The notes: generated by a model from the sequence alone, not told the origin. Counted from the first letter of the stretch, positions 30,846 to 42,869 are shown. The stretch: DNA of 64,000 bases from Sphingomonas sp. (GCA_013001055.1 JABDNH010000007.1:175422-239421), one strand, 5' to 3'. Made by a program: numbers and translations.

Positions 30846-31244
30846 ATGCTGCAATCGCGAAAAGCCGCCCCCATGAAGAAGCAGCTCCTTATCGCCCTGG
30901 TCGCGGCCCCCATGATCGCCGCCTGCCAGCAGTCCGAACCCGAGGTCGTCGAGCAGTACGATCCGATGGAAGAAGAACTCGCCAACGCAGCGCCCGTTGA
31001 CATCAACATGGTGCCCATGGCTGTCGGCTCCGACGATTACCGCTGTAAGGGTAGCAACCTGCTTCTGCGCGTCGATTTCATCCGCACCGGCGACCAGATG
31101 ACCGCGCGTGTAACGCCCGCCGGCGGCGACGGCGCGACGCTTACCGAGACCTCGCCCGGCGTCTACACTTCTGAAGGTAACACGCTCAACGGTACCCCTC
31201 AGAGCGACACGGTCACTTTCAATGGGGCTTCGTGCACGCGATAA
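30846..31244 (+). CDS. hypothetical lipoprotein
   Basis: MKKQLLIALVAAPMIAACQQ lipobox; followed by intrinsic terminator. Confidence 0.65.
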   Translation: MLQSRKAAPMKKQLLIALVAAPMIAACQQSEPEVVEQYDPMEEELANAAPVDINMVPMAVGSDDYRCKGSNLLLRVDFIRTGDQMTARVTPAGGDGATLTETSPGVYTSEGNTLNGTPQSDTVTFNGASCTR

Positions 31245-31270
31245 GTCGCGACCGAAGGCAAAAATCCAGA

Positions 31271-31300
31271 CCCCCGGCCGCAACGCCGGGGGTTTTTTTA
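31271..31300 (+). terminator. Rho-independent terminator
   Basis: CCCCCGGC-cgcaac-GCCGGGGG followed by TTTTTTTA. Confidence 0.9.
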
Positions 31301-31327
31301 TGGCCCCACCCGGACTAGACGCATCGC

Positions 31328-33532
<2,205 letters not shown>

Positions 33533-33537
33533 GCGCG

Positions 33538-34116
33538 CTAGGGCTTCCGCCAGTACGCCGCACCCAGCACGATCACCCACAATAGCTGCACCCCGTAGGC
33601 GACCAGCGCACCGTGCAGATTCATGGCCAGATGGTTCGACGCCAGCAGCAACGCCGGCAGTAGCCCCGCGACCATCCCCGCACCTGCGACCAGCTTGCAC
33701 CCGTCTTGCCAAAGACCGATCGACCATAAGGCATATCCAATGCCAATGCCGATCACTCCCAGCTCCGCCAGGCTCTGATTTATCCGCCAGATTAGGTCGA
33801 AAATGTCTTGGCCGATCTCGCCCTCGCCATAGGCGCGCATAGACGGAAAGACGAACCCGTTGAGAACACCGGCCATCACTGTCGCGGCAATTCCCGCTGC
33901 ATAGAATGTGGCGGCCTGCAAGCTACGCAGCCCCTTCGCGCCCAGCAACCCGATCAAGGCCGCCGCCTGCACAAGCAGCACGATCAAGATCGCTCCATGC
34001 ATCCCGCTTATGAGTATCGCGCTATCATCGCCTCGCGGGTGCTGGCTCATCAGCGCGATACCCAGCACGCCGGTTGCGACCAGAAGACCGGCCGCCATTT
34101 TCTTCTCACTTGCCAT
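33538..34116 (-). CDS. hypothetical multi-pass membrane protein
   Basis: Six or so hydrophobic segments from MASEKKMAAGLLVATGVLGIALM; upstream part of ORF not hydrophobic or conserved-looking. Confidence 0.55.
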   Translation of the reverse strand: MASEKKMAAGLLVATGVLGIALMSQHPRGDDSAILISGMHGAILIVLLVQAAALIGLLGAKGLRSLQAATFYAAGIAATVMAGVLNGFVFPSMRAYGEGEIGQDIFDLIWRINQSLAELGVIGIGIGYALWSIGLWQDGCKLVAGAGMVAGLLPALLLASNHLAMNLHGALVAYGVQLLWVIVLGAAYWRKP

Positions 34117-34300
34117 CGTCGTCGTCTCCCCACATCCTTGCGCGTCAATTAAGCCAGCGCGGCAGGGCCCAGGCAATGAACAATGACGCGCAACATTCGG
34201 GTGATCGCGCGCCAACGCTACGCAACGCCAGAGCAACTCGCGGAGCGCATGACGCTATCCCACGATGCACTGCTTGCCTTGCCCGAATGACCGATCTACT

Positions 34301-34320
34301 TGCAAATCATTCGCATTAGC
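34301..34320 (+). promoter_or_regulatory. candidate Fur-type iron box upstream of bfd
   Basis: TGCAAAT-C-ATTCGCA imperfect 7-1-7 inverted repeat within TGCAAATCATTCGCATTAGC, 15 bp before bfd ATG. Confidence 0.6.
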
Positions 34321-34334
34321 GTACATTCGGTCGC

Positions 34335-34529
34335 ATGATCATCTGCAGCTGCAATGTGATTCGAGAGCATGACATTCGTGCCGCGGCCCGGCGTGGCTGC
34401 CGCGATGCCAACGCCGCTTATGCCTCGATGGGCTGCAACTTCGATTGCGCCAGCTGCGAAGACCTTGCCGAATTTCTGGTCGAGGATGAGCGCGAAAACA
34501 TGATCACCGTGGACAAGAGCGCCGCCTGA
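34335..34529 (+). CDS. bfd: bacterioferritin-associated ferredoxin (BFD-like [2Fe-2S])
   Basis: MIICSCNVIREHDIRAAARRGC...GCNFDCASCEDLAEFLVED with CxC...CxxC cluster ligands. Confidence 0.88.
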   Translation: MIICSCNVIREHDIRAAARRGCRDANAAYASMGCNFDCASCEDLAEFLVEDERENMITVDKSAA

Positions 34530-34542
34530 ATTTTCGCGCGAC

Positions 34543-34562
34543 TGCTAATCACTCGCATTCGC
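34543..34562 (+). promoter_or_regulatory. second candidate Fur-type iron box upstream of bfr
   Basis: TGCTAATCACTCGCATTCGC: 17/20 identical to the bfd-upstream box. Confidence 0.55.
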
Positions 34563-34653
34563 ACAGAATTCCCACTTTTCCGCCATTTTTTCGTTGTAAG
34601 TCTCGCTTAATAGGCGTAGGAGCTTGCGCAAGGATGCCACGAAGGAATTTGCG

Positions 34654-35139
34654 ATGAAGGGTGACGCGAAAGTCATCGAACTGCTCAACGAAACGCTCAA
34701 GAACGAGCTGACCGCGGTCAATCAGTATTGGCTGCATTACCGCCTGCTCGACGATTGGGGCCTCACCCGCCTCGCCGATCATGAAAAGCATGAATCGATC
34801 GAGGAAATGAAGCACGCGGACGAGCTGGCCGAGCGCATCCTGATGCTCGACGGCATGCCCAACTTCCAGAAATTGGGCCAGCTGCGCATCGGCGAGAATG
34901 TCGAGGAAATCCTGAAGGCCGATCTCGCGGTCGAACTGGAGGCGGTCGAGCAATTAAAGCGCGCCATCGCGCATTGCGAGGAAGTGCAGGACTATGTCAG
35001 CCGCCAGCTCTTCACCTCGATCCTCGACGCCGAGGAAGAGCATATCGATTATATCGAAACACAGTTCGACATGATCGCCGCGATGGGCCTGCAGAATTAC
35101 TGCCAGCTCCAGTCCAAACCGGCGGACGAGGGCGCTTAG
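34654..35139 (+). CDS. bfr: bacterioferritin
   Basis: MKGDAKVIELLNETLKNELTAVNQYWLHYRLLDDWGLTRLADHEKHESIEEMKHADELAERILMLDGMPN; start at 34654 with GAAGGA ribosome-binding site. Confidence 0.96.
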   Translation: MKGDAKVIELLNETLKNELTAVNQYWLHYRLLDDWGLTRLADHEKHESIEEMKHADELAERILMLDGMPNFQKLGQLRIGENVEEILKADLAVELEAVEQLKRAIAHCEEVQDYVSRQLFTSILDAEEEHIDYIETQFDMIAAMGLQNYCQLQSKPADEGA

Positions 35140-35192
35140 CGTTTTTCGTTTGGGGGTTGTAACCTGAAGGCGCTTCGCGCGAATACATCCGC

Positions 35193-35867
35193 ATGCAGAA
35201 CGTCCCTTCGGTCCCCTATACGGACCTGCCCGAACTTACTGATGAAGAGCGCATTGCCGCCGCGGCGCGGTTCTACGACGAAATCAGGGATCGCCGCTCG
35301 TGCCGGATGTTCACCGACGCGCCCGTACCGCGCGAGGTAATCGAACATGCGATCCGCGCGGCCGGCAGCGCACCCAACGGCGCCAACCACCAGCCGTGGC
35401 ATTTCGCCGTCATCGAAAGCGCCGACATCAAGGCAAAGGTCCGCGCCGCCGCCGAGGAGGAGGAGCGCAAATTCTACGAAGGCAAGGCGGGCGACGACTG
35501 GCTCGATGCGCTGGCCCCGATCGGCACCGATGCCGACAAGGACTTCCTCACCGTCGCCCCCTACCTCATCGTCGTCTTCGGCCAGCGTAAGGGCGGCATC
35601 GAACCGGGGGACGTGAAGCAGAACTATTACGTGATCGAGAGCGTGGGGCTCGCCTGCGGCCTCCTGCTCACCGCGCTCCACAAGGCCGGGCTCGCCACGC
35701 TGACCCATACCCCATCGCCAATGGGCTTCCTTCGCGAAATTTGCGGCCGTCCCGCGCATGAAAAGCCGGTAATGATCATCGTTGCCGGCCTGCCCGCCAA
35801 GGACGCGGCCGTCCCCGTGCACGCCACGAAAAAAAAGCCGCTCGACCAGATCACCAGCTGGCTCTAG
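35193..35867 (+). CDS. nitroreductase family protein
   Basis: FYDEIRDRRSCRMFTDAPVPREVIEHAIRAAGSAPNGANHQPWHFAVI. Confidence 0.88.
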   Translation: MQNVPSVPYTDLPELTDEERIAAAARFYDEIRDRRSCRMFTDAPVPREVIEHAIRAAGSAPNGANHQPWHFAVIESADIKAKVRAAAEEEERKFYEGKAGDDWLDALAPIGTDADKDFLTVAPYLIVVFGQRKGGIEPGDVKQNYYVIESVGLACGLLLTALHKAGLATLTHTPSPMGFLREICGRPAHEKPVMIIVAGLPAKDAAVPVHATKKKPLDQITSWL

Positions 35868-35947
35868 CCGCCGCCCGTCGAAAAAATCGCCGTTGCGCGT
35901 CCACCGCGCTATAGTCCCGCCCGGGAAACATTGTGGGGGGACTTGTC

Positions 35948-37204
35948 ATGGCGACGACCATGCGTGCGCGTATCCAGACCTTGGACATCATCCGCGGCGT
36001 CGCCGTCATGGGCATCCTGGCCCTCAACATTTATGCCTTCGCGGGGCCGGGCGGCATGTATTTCAATCCAACGGCCTATGGCGGAGACACCGGGCTCGAT
36101 TGGCTCACCTGGGCCTTCAATTTCGTCTTCATGGAATCAAAGTTTCGTAGCCTGTTTTCAATCATGTTCGGTGCATCCACTCTGCTGGTCATCGAGCGCG
36201 CCACCGCGAAGAATAACAGCCCGGCGCTGCGCCATTACGCGCGAATGTTCTGGCTGCTCGCATTCGGCCTCCTCCACTTCTGGTTCATCTGGTGGGGCGA
36301 CATTCTCGCGCTCTACGCCCTCATCGGCCTTCTCGTCTTCTTCTTCCGCAACCGCTCGGTAAAATGGCTACGCAACTGGGCGATAATTTTCCTCACGATC
36401 GGCTTCCTGTTTGCCGCTTCCCAGAACTTCGTCTTCTCGATGGCAGGCAATCCCGACCTCCCGGAAGAGCAGCGCGCCGAGATGATGAAAGCAGTCGAGC
36501 AGAACGAAGGCTATTTCGGCGGCCAGACCGAGGCATCACGGGAAAAGATTCAGGAACATCTGCAGATGTTTCGCGGCCCCTACGGCCCAATCATGGAACA
36601 GCGATTTGTCGATTGGCGATTCAAGCCGTTCCAGAATGCCATATTCCTTGGCCCTGAAACCTTGGGCCTTTTTCTGATCGGCATGGCACTGTTCAAGTCT
36701 GGCTTCCTCACCGGCGAATGGCGCCGCGAACGCTATCGCAAATGGGCCATTACCTGCTTTGCCATCGCAATCCCGGCCAACCTTGGCTTGCTGTGGTACC
36801 AGGTTGCATCAGGATATTCCACGCAAGCAGTTTTCAACGCCACCATTGTCCTGTCTGCGCCATTCGACATACTCATGGCGATTGGCTGGGCGGCGCTGAT
36901 CACCATGCTGGTCATGCATGCGCTCGAGACGCCCTTTTCGCAGCGGCTCGCGGCCACCGGGCGAATGGCCTTCACCAACTACCTGATGACATCGGTCGTC
37001 ATGACGACGATCTTCTACGGATACGGGCTTGGGCTGTACGGCGAATTCGGGCGCGCCGCGCTCTATCTCTTCGTGTTTGGCATGTGGGCTTTGATGCTAC
37101 TCTGGTCGAAGCCCTGGCTCGATCGCTTCCACTACGGCCCGCTCGAATGGATCTGGCGTTCGCTGTCGCGCTTCAGCCCCCAGCCGATGGTGAAGAAGGA
37201 TTAG
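35948..37204 (+). CDS. DUF418 domain-containing membrane protein
   Basis: RIQTLDIIRGVAVMGILALNI; multi-TM; C-terminal LAATGRMAFTNYLMTSVVMTTIFYGYGLGLYG typical of DUF418. Confidence 0.85.
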   Translation: MATTMRARIQTLDIIRGVAVMGILALNIYAFAGPGGMYFNPTAYGGDTGLDWLTWAFNFVFMESKFRSLFSIMFGASTLLVIERATAKNNSPALRHYARMFWLLAFGLLHFWFIWWGDILALYALIGLLVFFFRNRSVKWLRNWAIIFLTIGFLFAASQNFVFSMAGNPDLPEEQRAEMMKAVEQNEGYFGGQTEASREKIQEHLQMFRGPYGPIMEQRFVDWRFKPFQNAIFLGPETLGLFLIGMALFKSGFLTGEWRRERYRKWAITCFAIAIPANLGLLWYQVASGYSTQAVFNATIVLSAPFDILMAIGWAALITMLVMHALETPFSQRLAATGRMAFTNYLMTSVVMTTIFYGYGLGLYGEFGRAALYLFVFGMWALMLLWSKPWLDRFHYGPLEWIWRSLSRFSPQPMVKKD

Positions 37205-37914
37205 GAGCCGCCAAAATATTCATCAAACGCTAGGTCACGCGGCACGATCTCTATCGTATATCCGGTGGCGGAATAATCCGTGTAGGGTCGCCCCTCTTCG
37301 TCGAAATATTGTTCGAATAGCTGCTCTTCGTCGTTTTGAAACGAGAGACAGTAAACCTCATCGCGAAACTTGGTTCCAAAATTCGCTGCCCACATCACAA
37401 GGAATGTCAACTCGTCCGACCATTCCGATTTGGGCGACGTACTCAGAACTTCGCCACCAGCATCGCTCCAGCATGTCTGTTGGCCGACTTTTTCAGCATT
37501 TCCCCAGCTATGCATGAAGACACCTTCGCCAACTCTGTAGAATTGATGCTGGTTCGGTCTCTTTGAAGTTGTGGGGGCTTGATATGTATACCGATAGTCG
37601 AAGCGATCTGCCTCCGGAACGGTCGCGTCGAAAATCTGGAGCCCCCTGCCCCCCTGTCGCCAATTTCCTTTGGCATGCGAATTCAAGTCCGCTCCGGCCG
37701 CCGAAAAGGCATTTTCAACAGATATTCCGCTGCTTTTCCAATCGGACTGGATAGGTCCGGTTGCCATTGCCTCTGCATCAATTCGGTCCACGGTCTGCCG
37801 ATAACCCGGCTTTGCAGAGAATATGGCCTCAAGATATTCTTCGTGGTCAAGCGGCTCGGCCTCGGACTGGGGAGTCGCAAACGCCAATGCCATTATATTT
37901 GCCAGCATGTTCAT
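37201..37914 (-). CDS. hypothetical secreted protein, AT-richer than neighbours
   Basis: N-terminal signal-like MNMLANIMALAFATPQSEA; no family recognised; 4-bp stop overlap with the convergent gene. Confidence 0.55.
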   Translation of the reverse strand: MNMLANIMALAFATPQSEAEPLDHEEYLEAIFSAKPGYRQTVDRIDAEAMATGPIQSDWKSSGISVENAFSAAGADLNSHAKGNWRQGGRGLQIFDATVPEADRFDYRYTYQAPTTSKRPNQHQFYRVGEGVFMHSWGNAEKVGQQTCWSDAGGEVLSTSPKSEWSDELTFLVMWAANFGTKFRDEVYCLSFQNDEEQLFEQYFDEEGRPYTDYSATGYTIEIVPRDLAFDEYFGGS

Positions 37915-37953
37915 GGCACCTGCCTCGCGCTGCCATCGATGGAGGCAAGTGGC

Positions 37954-38382
37954 TTAGTAGCCAGCGCGCCCGAAGCCGCCCTGCGCGGCGTTATCGCCGG
38001 CAGGCTTTCGTTTCATCAGCGGGCTTAGCTCTTCATCGAACGCTTCTATGGTGCTGGCCCAAAGTTCGCGCAGCTTGACCACGTCGGGGATGAGATTGTC
38101 GGGGAATTCCCCGATCTCGATGCAGCGGCGCGCCGCCATTTCGATTTCTTCGGCACAATCGGCAAGCATTTCCGCCCCGAACTGGCGCGATTCGCCCTTG
38201 AGCGTATGCGCGGGGATCACCAAAGCCGCGGTATCCTGCGTGCGCATGGCCTGCTCGATTTGCTCGATACTCTTGGCGCCATCTTCGCGAAAATAGCCCA
38301 GAATCTTGAGAAAACCTTCGCCCAGTTCTGCGCGCGCTTCTTCAAAATAGCGCCAATCGACGACGTTCGTTGCCTGGTTCAT
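37954..38382 (-). CDS. Hpt (histidine phosphotransfer) domain protein
   Basis: VIPAHTLKGESRQFGAEMLADCAEEIEMAAR matches the Hpt HxLKGxSxxxGA motif; start set at 38382. Confidence 0.78.
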   Translation of the reverse strand: MNQATNVVDWRYFEEARAELGEGFLKILGYFREDGAKSIEQIEQAMRTQDTAALVIPAHTLKGESRQFGAEMLADCAEEIEMAARRCIEIGEFPDNLIPDVVKLRELWASTIEAFDEELSPLMKRKPAGDNAAQGGFGRAGY

Positions 38383-38482
38383 CAACCTCTCCGACAGTCG
38401 CGCGTGCACGCTCGCGACGGTTCCACACAGCTCAATCACTAATGCGAGATGGTAAAATTTGGGTTGATGAACCCGCCGCGGG

Positions 38483-39823
38483 TCAGCGTTTGGCGTAAGG
38501 GTTTTTGGGGCTGCGCAAGTTGATGCGCACCGGCACCGGCCCGAGCCCGAGATCGCGCCGCATCGCATTGACCAGATAGCGGTGATAGCTGGCCGGTAGC
38601 GTATCCACGCGCGTCCCGAAAATCACGAAGGTCGGCGGCCGCGTGGTTACCTGCGTGATGTAGCGCAGCTTCACGCGCTTGCCCTTGGGCGCGGGCGGGG
38701 GATGCTGGTCGATGGCATGATCGAACCAGCGGTTGAGTTCGCCGGTCGGTACGCGGATCGACCACTGGTCGCGCAGCTTCAGCGCGGCATCGAGGATCGT
38801 ATCGATTCCCTTGCCCGTCTTGGCTGAAACCGTCAGCACCGGCACACCGGCAACCTGGCTGAGTCCATCGGCAAGCGCAGCCTTGATCCCGTTGAACAGG
38901 CTCGACGCATGCTCCGCCACGTCCCACTTGTTGATGACGATCATCAGCGCGCGGCCTTCTTCGAGCACCTGGTCGGCGATACGAAGATCCTGCGCCTCCA
39001 GCCCCCGCGTCGCATCGAGCAGCAGCACGACGACCTCGGCAAAGTCGATCGAGCGTTTCGTGTCTGCTGCCGACAGCTTCTCCAGCTTGTCATCCACCTT
39101 GGCACGCTTGCGCAGGCCCGCCGTGTCGATGAGCCGAACCTTCTGGCCGTTATAATTCCAGTCGATGCTGATGCTATCACGGGTAATGCCCGCTTCCGGA
39201 CCCGTAATCAGCCGTTCTTCATCGAGGATCTTGTTGATCAGCGTCGATTTGCCCGCGTTGGGGCGCCCGACGATGGCCAGCTTGAGCGGCCCGCCTTCGG
39301 GGTCGATCTCTTCCTCTTCGGCCTCGCGCTCCAGGAACGGGCGCAACGCATCGAACAGGTCGACAATGCCCTCGCCATGTTCCGCCGACAGCGCGAAAGG
39401 TTCACCAAGCCCTAGCCCGTAGGCTTCCAGCCGCCCAGCCTCGCCTGCATTGCCTTCCGCCTTGTTGGCAGCAACGATGATCGGCGTGCTGCTCGAGCGC
39501 AGCCAGCCGGCGATTTCCTCGTCGAGCGGTGTCAGCCCGGCGCGCCCGTCGATCAGGAACAGCGCCACATCGGCCTCGCGCACCGCTGCTTCGGTTTGCG
39601 CACGCATCCGGCCCGGCAACGATTCGGGGTCTTCTGTCTCGAAGCCCGCCGTATCGATGACCTTGAATCCCATGCCGAGCAGGAGGCCGTCGCCCTCGCG
39701 GCGGTCGCGCGTCACCCCCGGACGGTCGTCGACCAGCGCGACACGCTTGCCCACCAGCCGGTTGAACAGCGTGGATTTGCCGACATTGGGACGGCCAACA
39801 ATGGCAACAGTAGGACGTGTCAT
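38483..39823 (-). CDS. der: ribosome biogenesis GTPase Der
   Basis: Two GTPase domains: AIVGRPNVGKSTLFNRL and AIVGRPNAGKSTLINKI; KH domain RVKLRYITQVTTRPPTFVIFGT. Confidence 0.97.
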   Translation of the reverse strand: MTRPTVAIVGRPNVGKSTLFNRLVGKRVALVDDRPGVTRDRREGDGLLLGMGFKVIDTAGFETEDPESLPGRMRAQTEAAVREADVALFLIDGRAGLTPLDEEIAGWLRSSSTPIIVAANKAEGNAGEAGRLEAYGLGLGEPFALSAEHGEGIVDLFDALRPFLEREAEEEEIDPEGGPLKLAIVGRPNAGKSTLINKILDEERLITGPEAGITRDSISIDWNYNGQKVRLIDTAGLRKRAKVDDKLEKLSAADTKRSIDFAEVVVLLLDATRGLEAQDLRIADQVLEEGRALMIVINKWDVAEHASSLFNGIKAALADGLSQVAGVPVLTVSAKTGKGIDTILDAALKLRDQWSIRVPTGELNRWFDHAIDQHPPPAPKGKRVKLRYITQVTTRPPTFVIFGTRVDTLPASYHRYLVNAMRRDLGLGPVPVRINLRSPKNPYAKR

Positions 39824-39864
39824 GACGCGCCGCCCCTGCCCGTAAGCAGGGCGGCGGTCAAGGA

Positions 39865-41184
39865 TTAGCGGAAAGCGTGAAGCCGGCCGCGACCATCGAG
39901 GATCAGCAACGTGTTGTTCGCCACCACCGGCGACAGGCCGGTGCCATGCCCCATATCCTGCTGCGTCACGATCGACCCGTCGACCGGATTGAGCGAATAG
40001 AGCATCCCGTTAAATCCGGCCACGATCAGGCGATCGCCCGCCAGTACGGGGCCGGTATAGCGGATCCTGCCTTTGCGGTTCTTGGGGCTGCGATATTCGG
40101 GCAATTCGGCTAACCATTTGACGCGGCCGGTGTCCCGCTTGACGGCGATTACCTTCGCATCGTCGGTCAGTACGAAAACCCAGTCGCCCGCAACCCACGG
40201 CGTATTGGCACCGGCAATGTTAAGCTCCCACTGGCGCTGACCGGTAAGCAGGTCGAGGCTGACCATGCGGCCGCCATTGCCAATGGCAAAAACCTGCGCG
40301 CCGTCGATCACCGGTTCGGCATCGATATCGCTGATCGAGCTGACCGAGCGACTGATCGAGGTGCGCGACAACGTGTCCGACCACACGACGCGGCCATTTT
40401 CATAGCGATAGGCATTGAGTTCGCCCGAACTGAAGCCCGCGACCACCGTGCCGCGCGCTATCGCCGGCGCGGAAGACCCGAACACGCCTGCAATTTCCAG
40501 CGTCGCGTTCTGGTTCCAGCGCCGCTCGCCCGTTGCCTTGTCGAGCGCGAAAATCTGGTTGTCCTGCGTGATCACGTAGATTGTGTCGCCCTGCACCGAA
40601 GGCGAACCGCGTAGCGGGCCTGCGGGCTTCATGGTCCAGACAATGGCGCCCGTCGCCGCGTCGATCGCCGCGACCTGGCCAAGTCCGTTGGTCGCGTAGA
40701 TGCGTCCCGCGTCGTAAGCGACACCGCCGCCAAACAGCGAGGAGCGATCACCGCGATCGTCGCTGACCCTGGCCGACCATATGGTCGCGCCGCTGTTGAG
40801 ATCGAAAGCGCGCACGGTTGACTGCGTATCAATCGTATATACGCGTCCTTCTGCGACTACCGGCGCGCTGATGAGGCGCGCCGCGCGGCTGTTGCCTTCC
40901 CCAATCGATGCGGTCCAGGCGGGGTTCAGTCCGTCGGCAGCGTTGAACGCGAGGTGACCCATCGACTTCGAGGCATTGCCGCCCGGCTGCGACCATTCGC
41001 TATTTACCTGCGCCGCTGGCAGCGTCAGCGGGATCGCCGCAGTCGCCGGATCGACGCTGATTTCAAGCTCGGTCCCCAGCACCGACTGGCGTTCGCCCAG
41101 CACCGGCGTGGAATCCGTTCCGCCGCCAAACAGGCTGCACCCGGCCAGCGCGAACGCGGCCGTTAGGATCGCAACATTCTTCAT
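39865..41184 (-). CDS. bamB: outer membrane assembly lipoprotein BamB (PQQ-like beta-propeller)
   Basis: Lipobox ALAGCSLFGG; WxxxLxxxxxxxP PQQ-like repeats; adjacent to der and TPR gene as in other proteobacteria. Confidence 0.85.
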   Translation of the reverse strand: MKNVAILTAAFALAGCSLFGGGTDSTPVLGERQSVLGTELEISVDPATAAIPLTLPAAQVNSEWSQPGGNASKSMGHLAFNAADGLNPAWTASIGEGNSRAARLISAPVVAEGRVYTIDTQSTVRAFDLNSGATIWSARVSDDRGDRSSLFGGGVAYDAGRIYATNGLGQVAAIDAATGAIVWTMKPAGPLRGSPSVQGDTIYVITQDNQIFALDKATGERRWNQNATLEIAGVFGSSAPAIARGTVVAGFSSGELNAYRYENGRVVWSDTLSRTSISRSVSSISDIDAEPVIDGAQVFAIGNGGRMVSLDLLTGQRQWELNIAGANTPWVAGDWVFVLTDDAKVIAVKRDTGRVKWLAELPEYRSPKNRKGRIRYTGPVLAGDRLIVAGFNGMLYSLNPVDGSIVTQQDMGHGTGLSPVVANNTLLILDGRGRLHAFR

Positions 41185-41909
41185 TCTTCGTCTTCCTCGG
41201 GGATAAGCGCATCGCTGGCGTCGACGCCAAGCGAGCCGGCGACCTGGCCGGCACGATTGCGCAAAGTTTCGGGCACGGTGTCGTCTGCCGCAATGGCGGC
41301 AAACAATCGTCCGGCTTCATCGTTTCGGTCCGCACGTATCATCGCGATCGCGGTCAGTTCTGCGGCAGTACCGTAAAAGGCATGGCCCGGCTGCGCCATC
41401 GGCTGGAGCCGCGCGATAATGGCATCGGGCTCCATGCGGTCATATTCGAGCATCGTCTGGCGGATGAGCGCGATATCGCGGTAGGCCTCGGGGAGGCTGT
41501 CGTCGGCCACCAGCGCGGCATAGGTCTCGATCGCCTTGGCGCGGTCCCCCTGCTGAAGCGCGACGGCCGCGCGGGTCAGCAATGCGCTCGCCCTTGTCGC
41601 TTCAGTCGACTCCGCTGCGACCGTATCCAGCCGCTCGGGCACGCCTTCCAGATCGCCATTCCCGACATCGCGGATCGCCAGCGCAAGTTGCTCGCTCGCT
41701 TCACCGGCCTTGGCTTCCTTGTCGTTCTGCCAGAACAGGTATCCAGCGATCGCGGCAAGAAACGCAATGACCCCCAGCGTGATCCAGGTGCCATACTTCT
41801 TCATGAAGTCGGCCATCTGGTCTTCGCGCATTTTCTCGTCGACTTCGCGCTGGAATGTCTCGTTGATATTGTCGTCAGGGCCGAGCGCCACGGTCACCTC
41901 ATTCTTCAA
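41181..41909 (-). CDS. TPR membrane protein (YfgM-like)
   Basis: FMKKYGTWITLGVIAFLAAIAGYLFW TM followed by TPR helices; yfgM-bamB-der synteny. Confidence 0.75.
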   Translation of the reverse strand: MKNEVTVALGPDDNINETFQREVDEKMREDQMADFMKKYGTWITLGVIAFLAAIAGYLFWQNDKEAKAGEASEQLALAIRDVGNGDLEGVPERLDTVAAESTEATRASALLTRAAVALQQGDRAKAIETYAALVADDSLPEAYRDIALIRQTMLEYDRMEPDAIIARLQPMAQPGHAFYGTAAELTAIAMIRADRNDEAGRLFAAIAADDTVPETLRNRAGQVAGSLGVDASDALIPEEDEE

Positions 41910-41996
41910 AAAGGGGGTGGAAAAATCCCTTCCCCACCCCGCATGAACATTAGCTGGCTAGCCTCTAGCCGACGCGAAATGCAAAGGCAAAGGGAG

Positions 41997-42869
41997 TCAG
42001 GCTTTGGGCCGATAGGTTTGTTCGTCTGTCGGGAAGCAATTTGAGCGAACCTCGTTGGCATATTCCTCAACTGCCTTGCTGATCTGGTCTGCAAGGTCGT
42101 GATAGACCTTCACGAAGCGCGGCGTGCGCTCGAACAGGCCGAGCATGTCTTCGGTCACCAGCACCTGCCCGTCGCAATCTTTCGACGCGCCAATCCCGAT
42201 GGTGGGCGCCGACACGGTCTTCGTGATCTCGCTGGCGATTTCTTCCATCACGCCTTCCAATACGATGGCAAAGGCGCCTGCCTCGTCCACCGCCTTGGCG
42301 TCGCGCATGATCTTGTCGGCCTCGGCATCGTCGCGCCCACGCGCGCGGTAGCCGCCAAGCACGTTGATCGCCTGCGGGGTCAGCCCGACATGGCCGATTA
42401 CCGGAATCCCGCGCTGCGAAAGGAAGTGGATGGTCTCGGCCATCGCTTCCCCGCCTTCGAGCTTGACCGCCGAGGCGCCCGTTTCCTTCAATATCCGCGC
42501 CGCCGAGCGATAGGCTTGCTGCGGGCTCTCTTCATACGAACCAAACGGCATATCGACCGTCACCTGCGCATGCCAGCTTCCGCGCACCACCGCTGCGCCA
42601 TGCGCGATCATCATGTCGAGCGTCACCGGCACCGTGCTGTCGAGACCGTAAATCACGTTGCCGAGGCTATCGCCCACCAGCAACATGTCGCAATGCGGAT
42701 CGAGCAGCTGCGCGGTGCGCATGGTGTAGGCCGTCAGCATCACCAGCGGCTCCTGCGCGATCCCCGGCCCGCGCTTCATCGAGCGGATCTTGGGAACGGT
42801 CATGCGCTTGCCCGGCTTGGGATTGGGCGTGGCGCGGCTCGTATCGGTATCGATCGTGATCTTGGACAT
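41997..42869 (-). CDS. panB: 3-methyl-2-oxobutanoate hydroxymethyltransferase
   Basis: [71 protein letters not shown]. Confidence 0.96.
   Translation of the reverse strand: MSKITIDTDTSRATPNPKPGKRMTVPKIRSMKRGPGIAQEPLVMLTAYTMRTAQLLDPHCDMLLVGDSLGNVIYGLDSTVPVTLDMMIAHGAAVVRGSWHAQVTVDMPFGSYEESPQQAYRSAARILKETGASAVKLEGGEAMAETIHFLSQRGIPVIGHVGLTPQAINVLGGYRARGRDDAEADKIMRDAKAVDEAGAFAIVLEGVMEEIASEITKTVSAPTIGIGASKDCDGQVLVTEDMLGLFERTPRFVKVYHDLADQISKAVEEYANEVRSNCFPTDEQTYRPKA

Noticed and set aside
30026-31000. 324-aa plus-strand ORF spanning two minus-strand genes
   Set aside because: Arg/Pro-rich low-complexity translation, no ribosome-binding context, covers well-supported genes on the other strand.
31245-31327. 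Possible purine riboswitch or leader before purL
   Set aside because: Only an intrinsic terminator of the upstream lipoprotein gene is visible; no aptamer-like conserved core.
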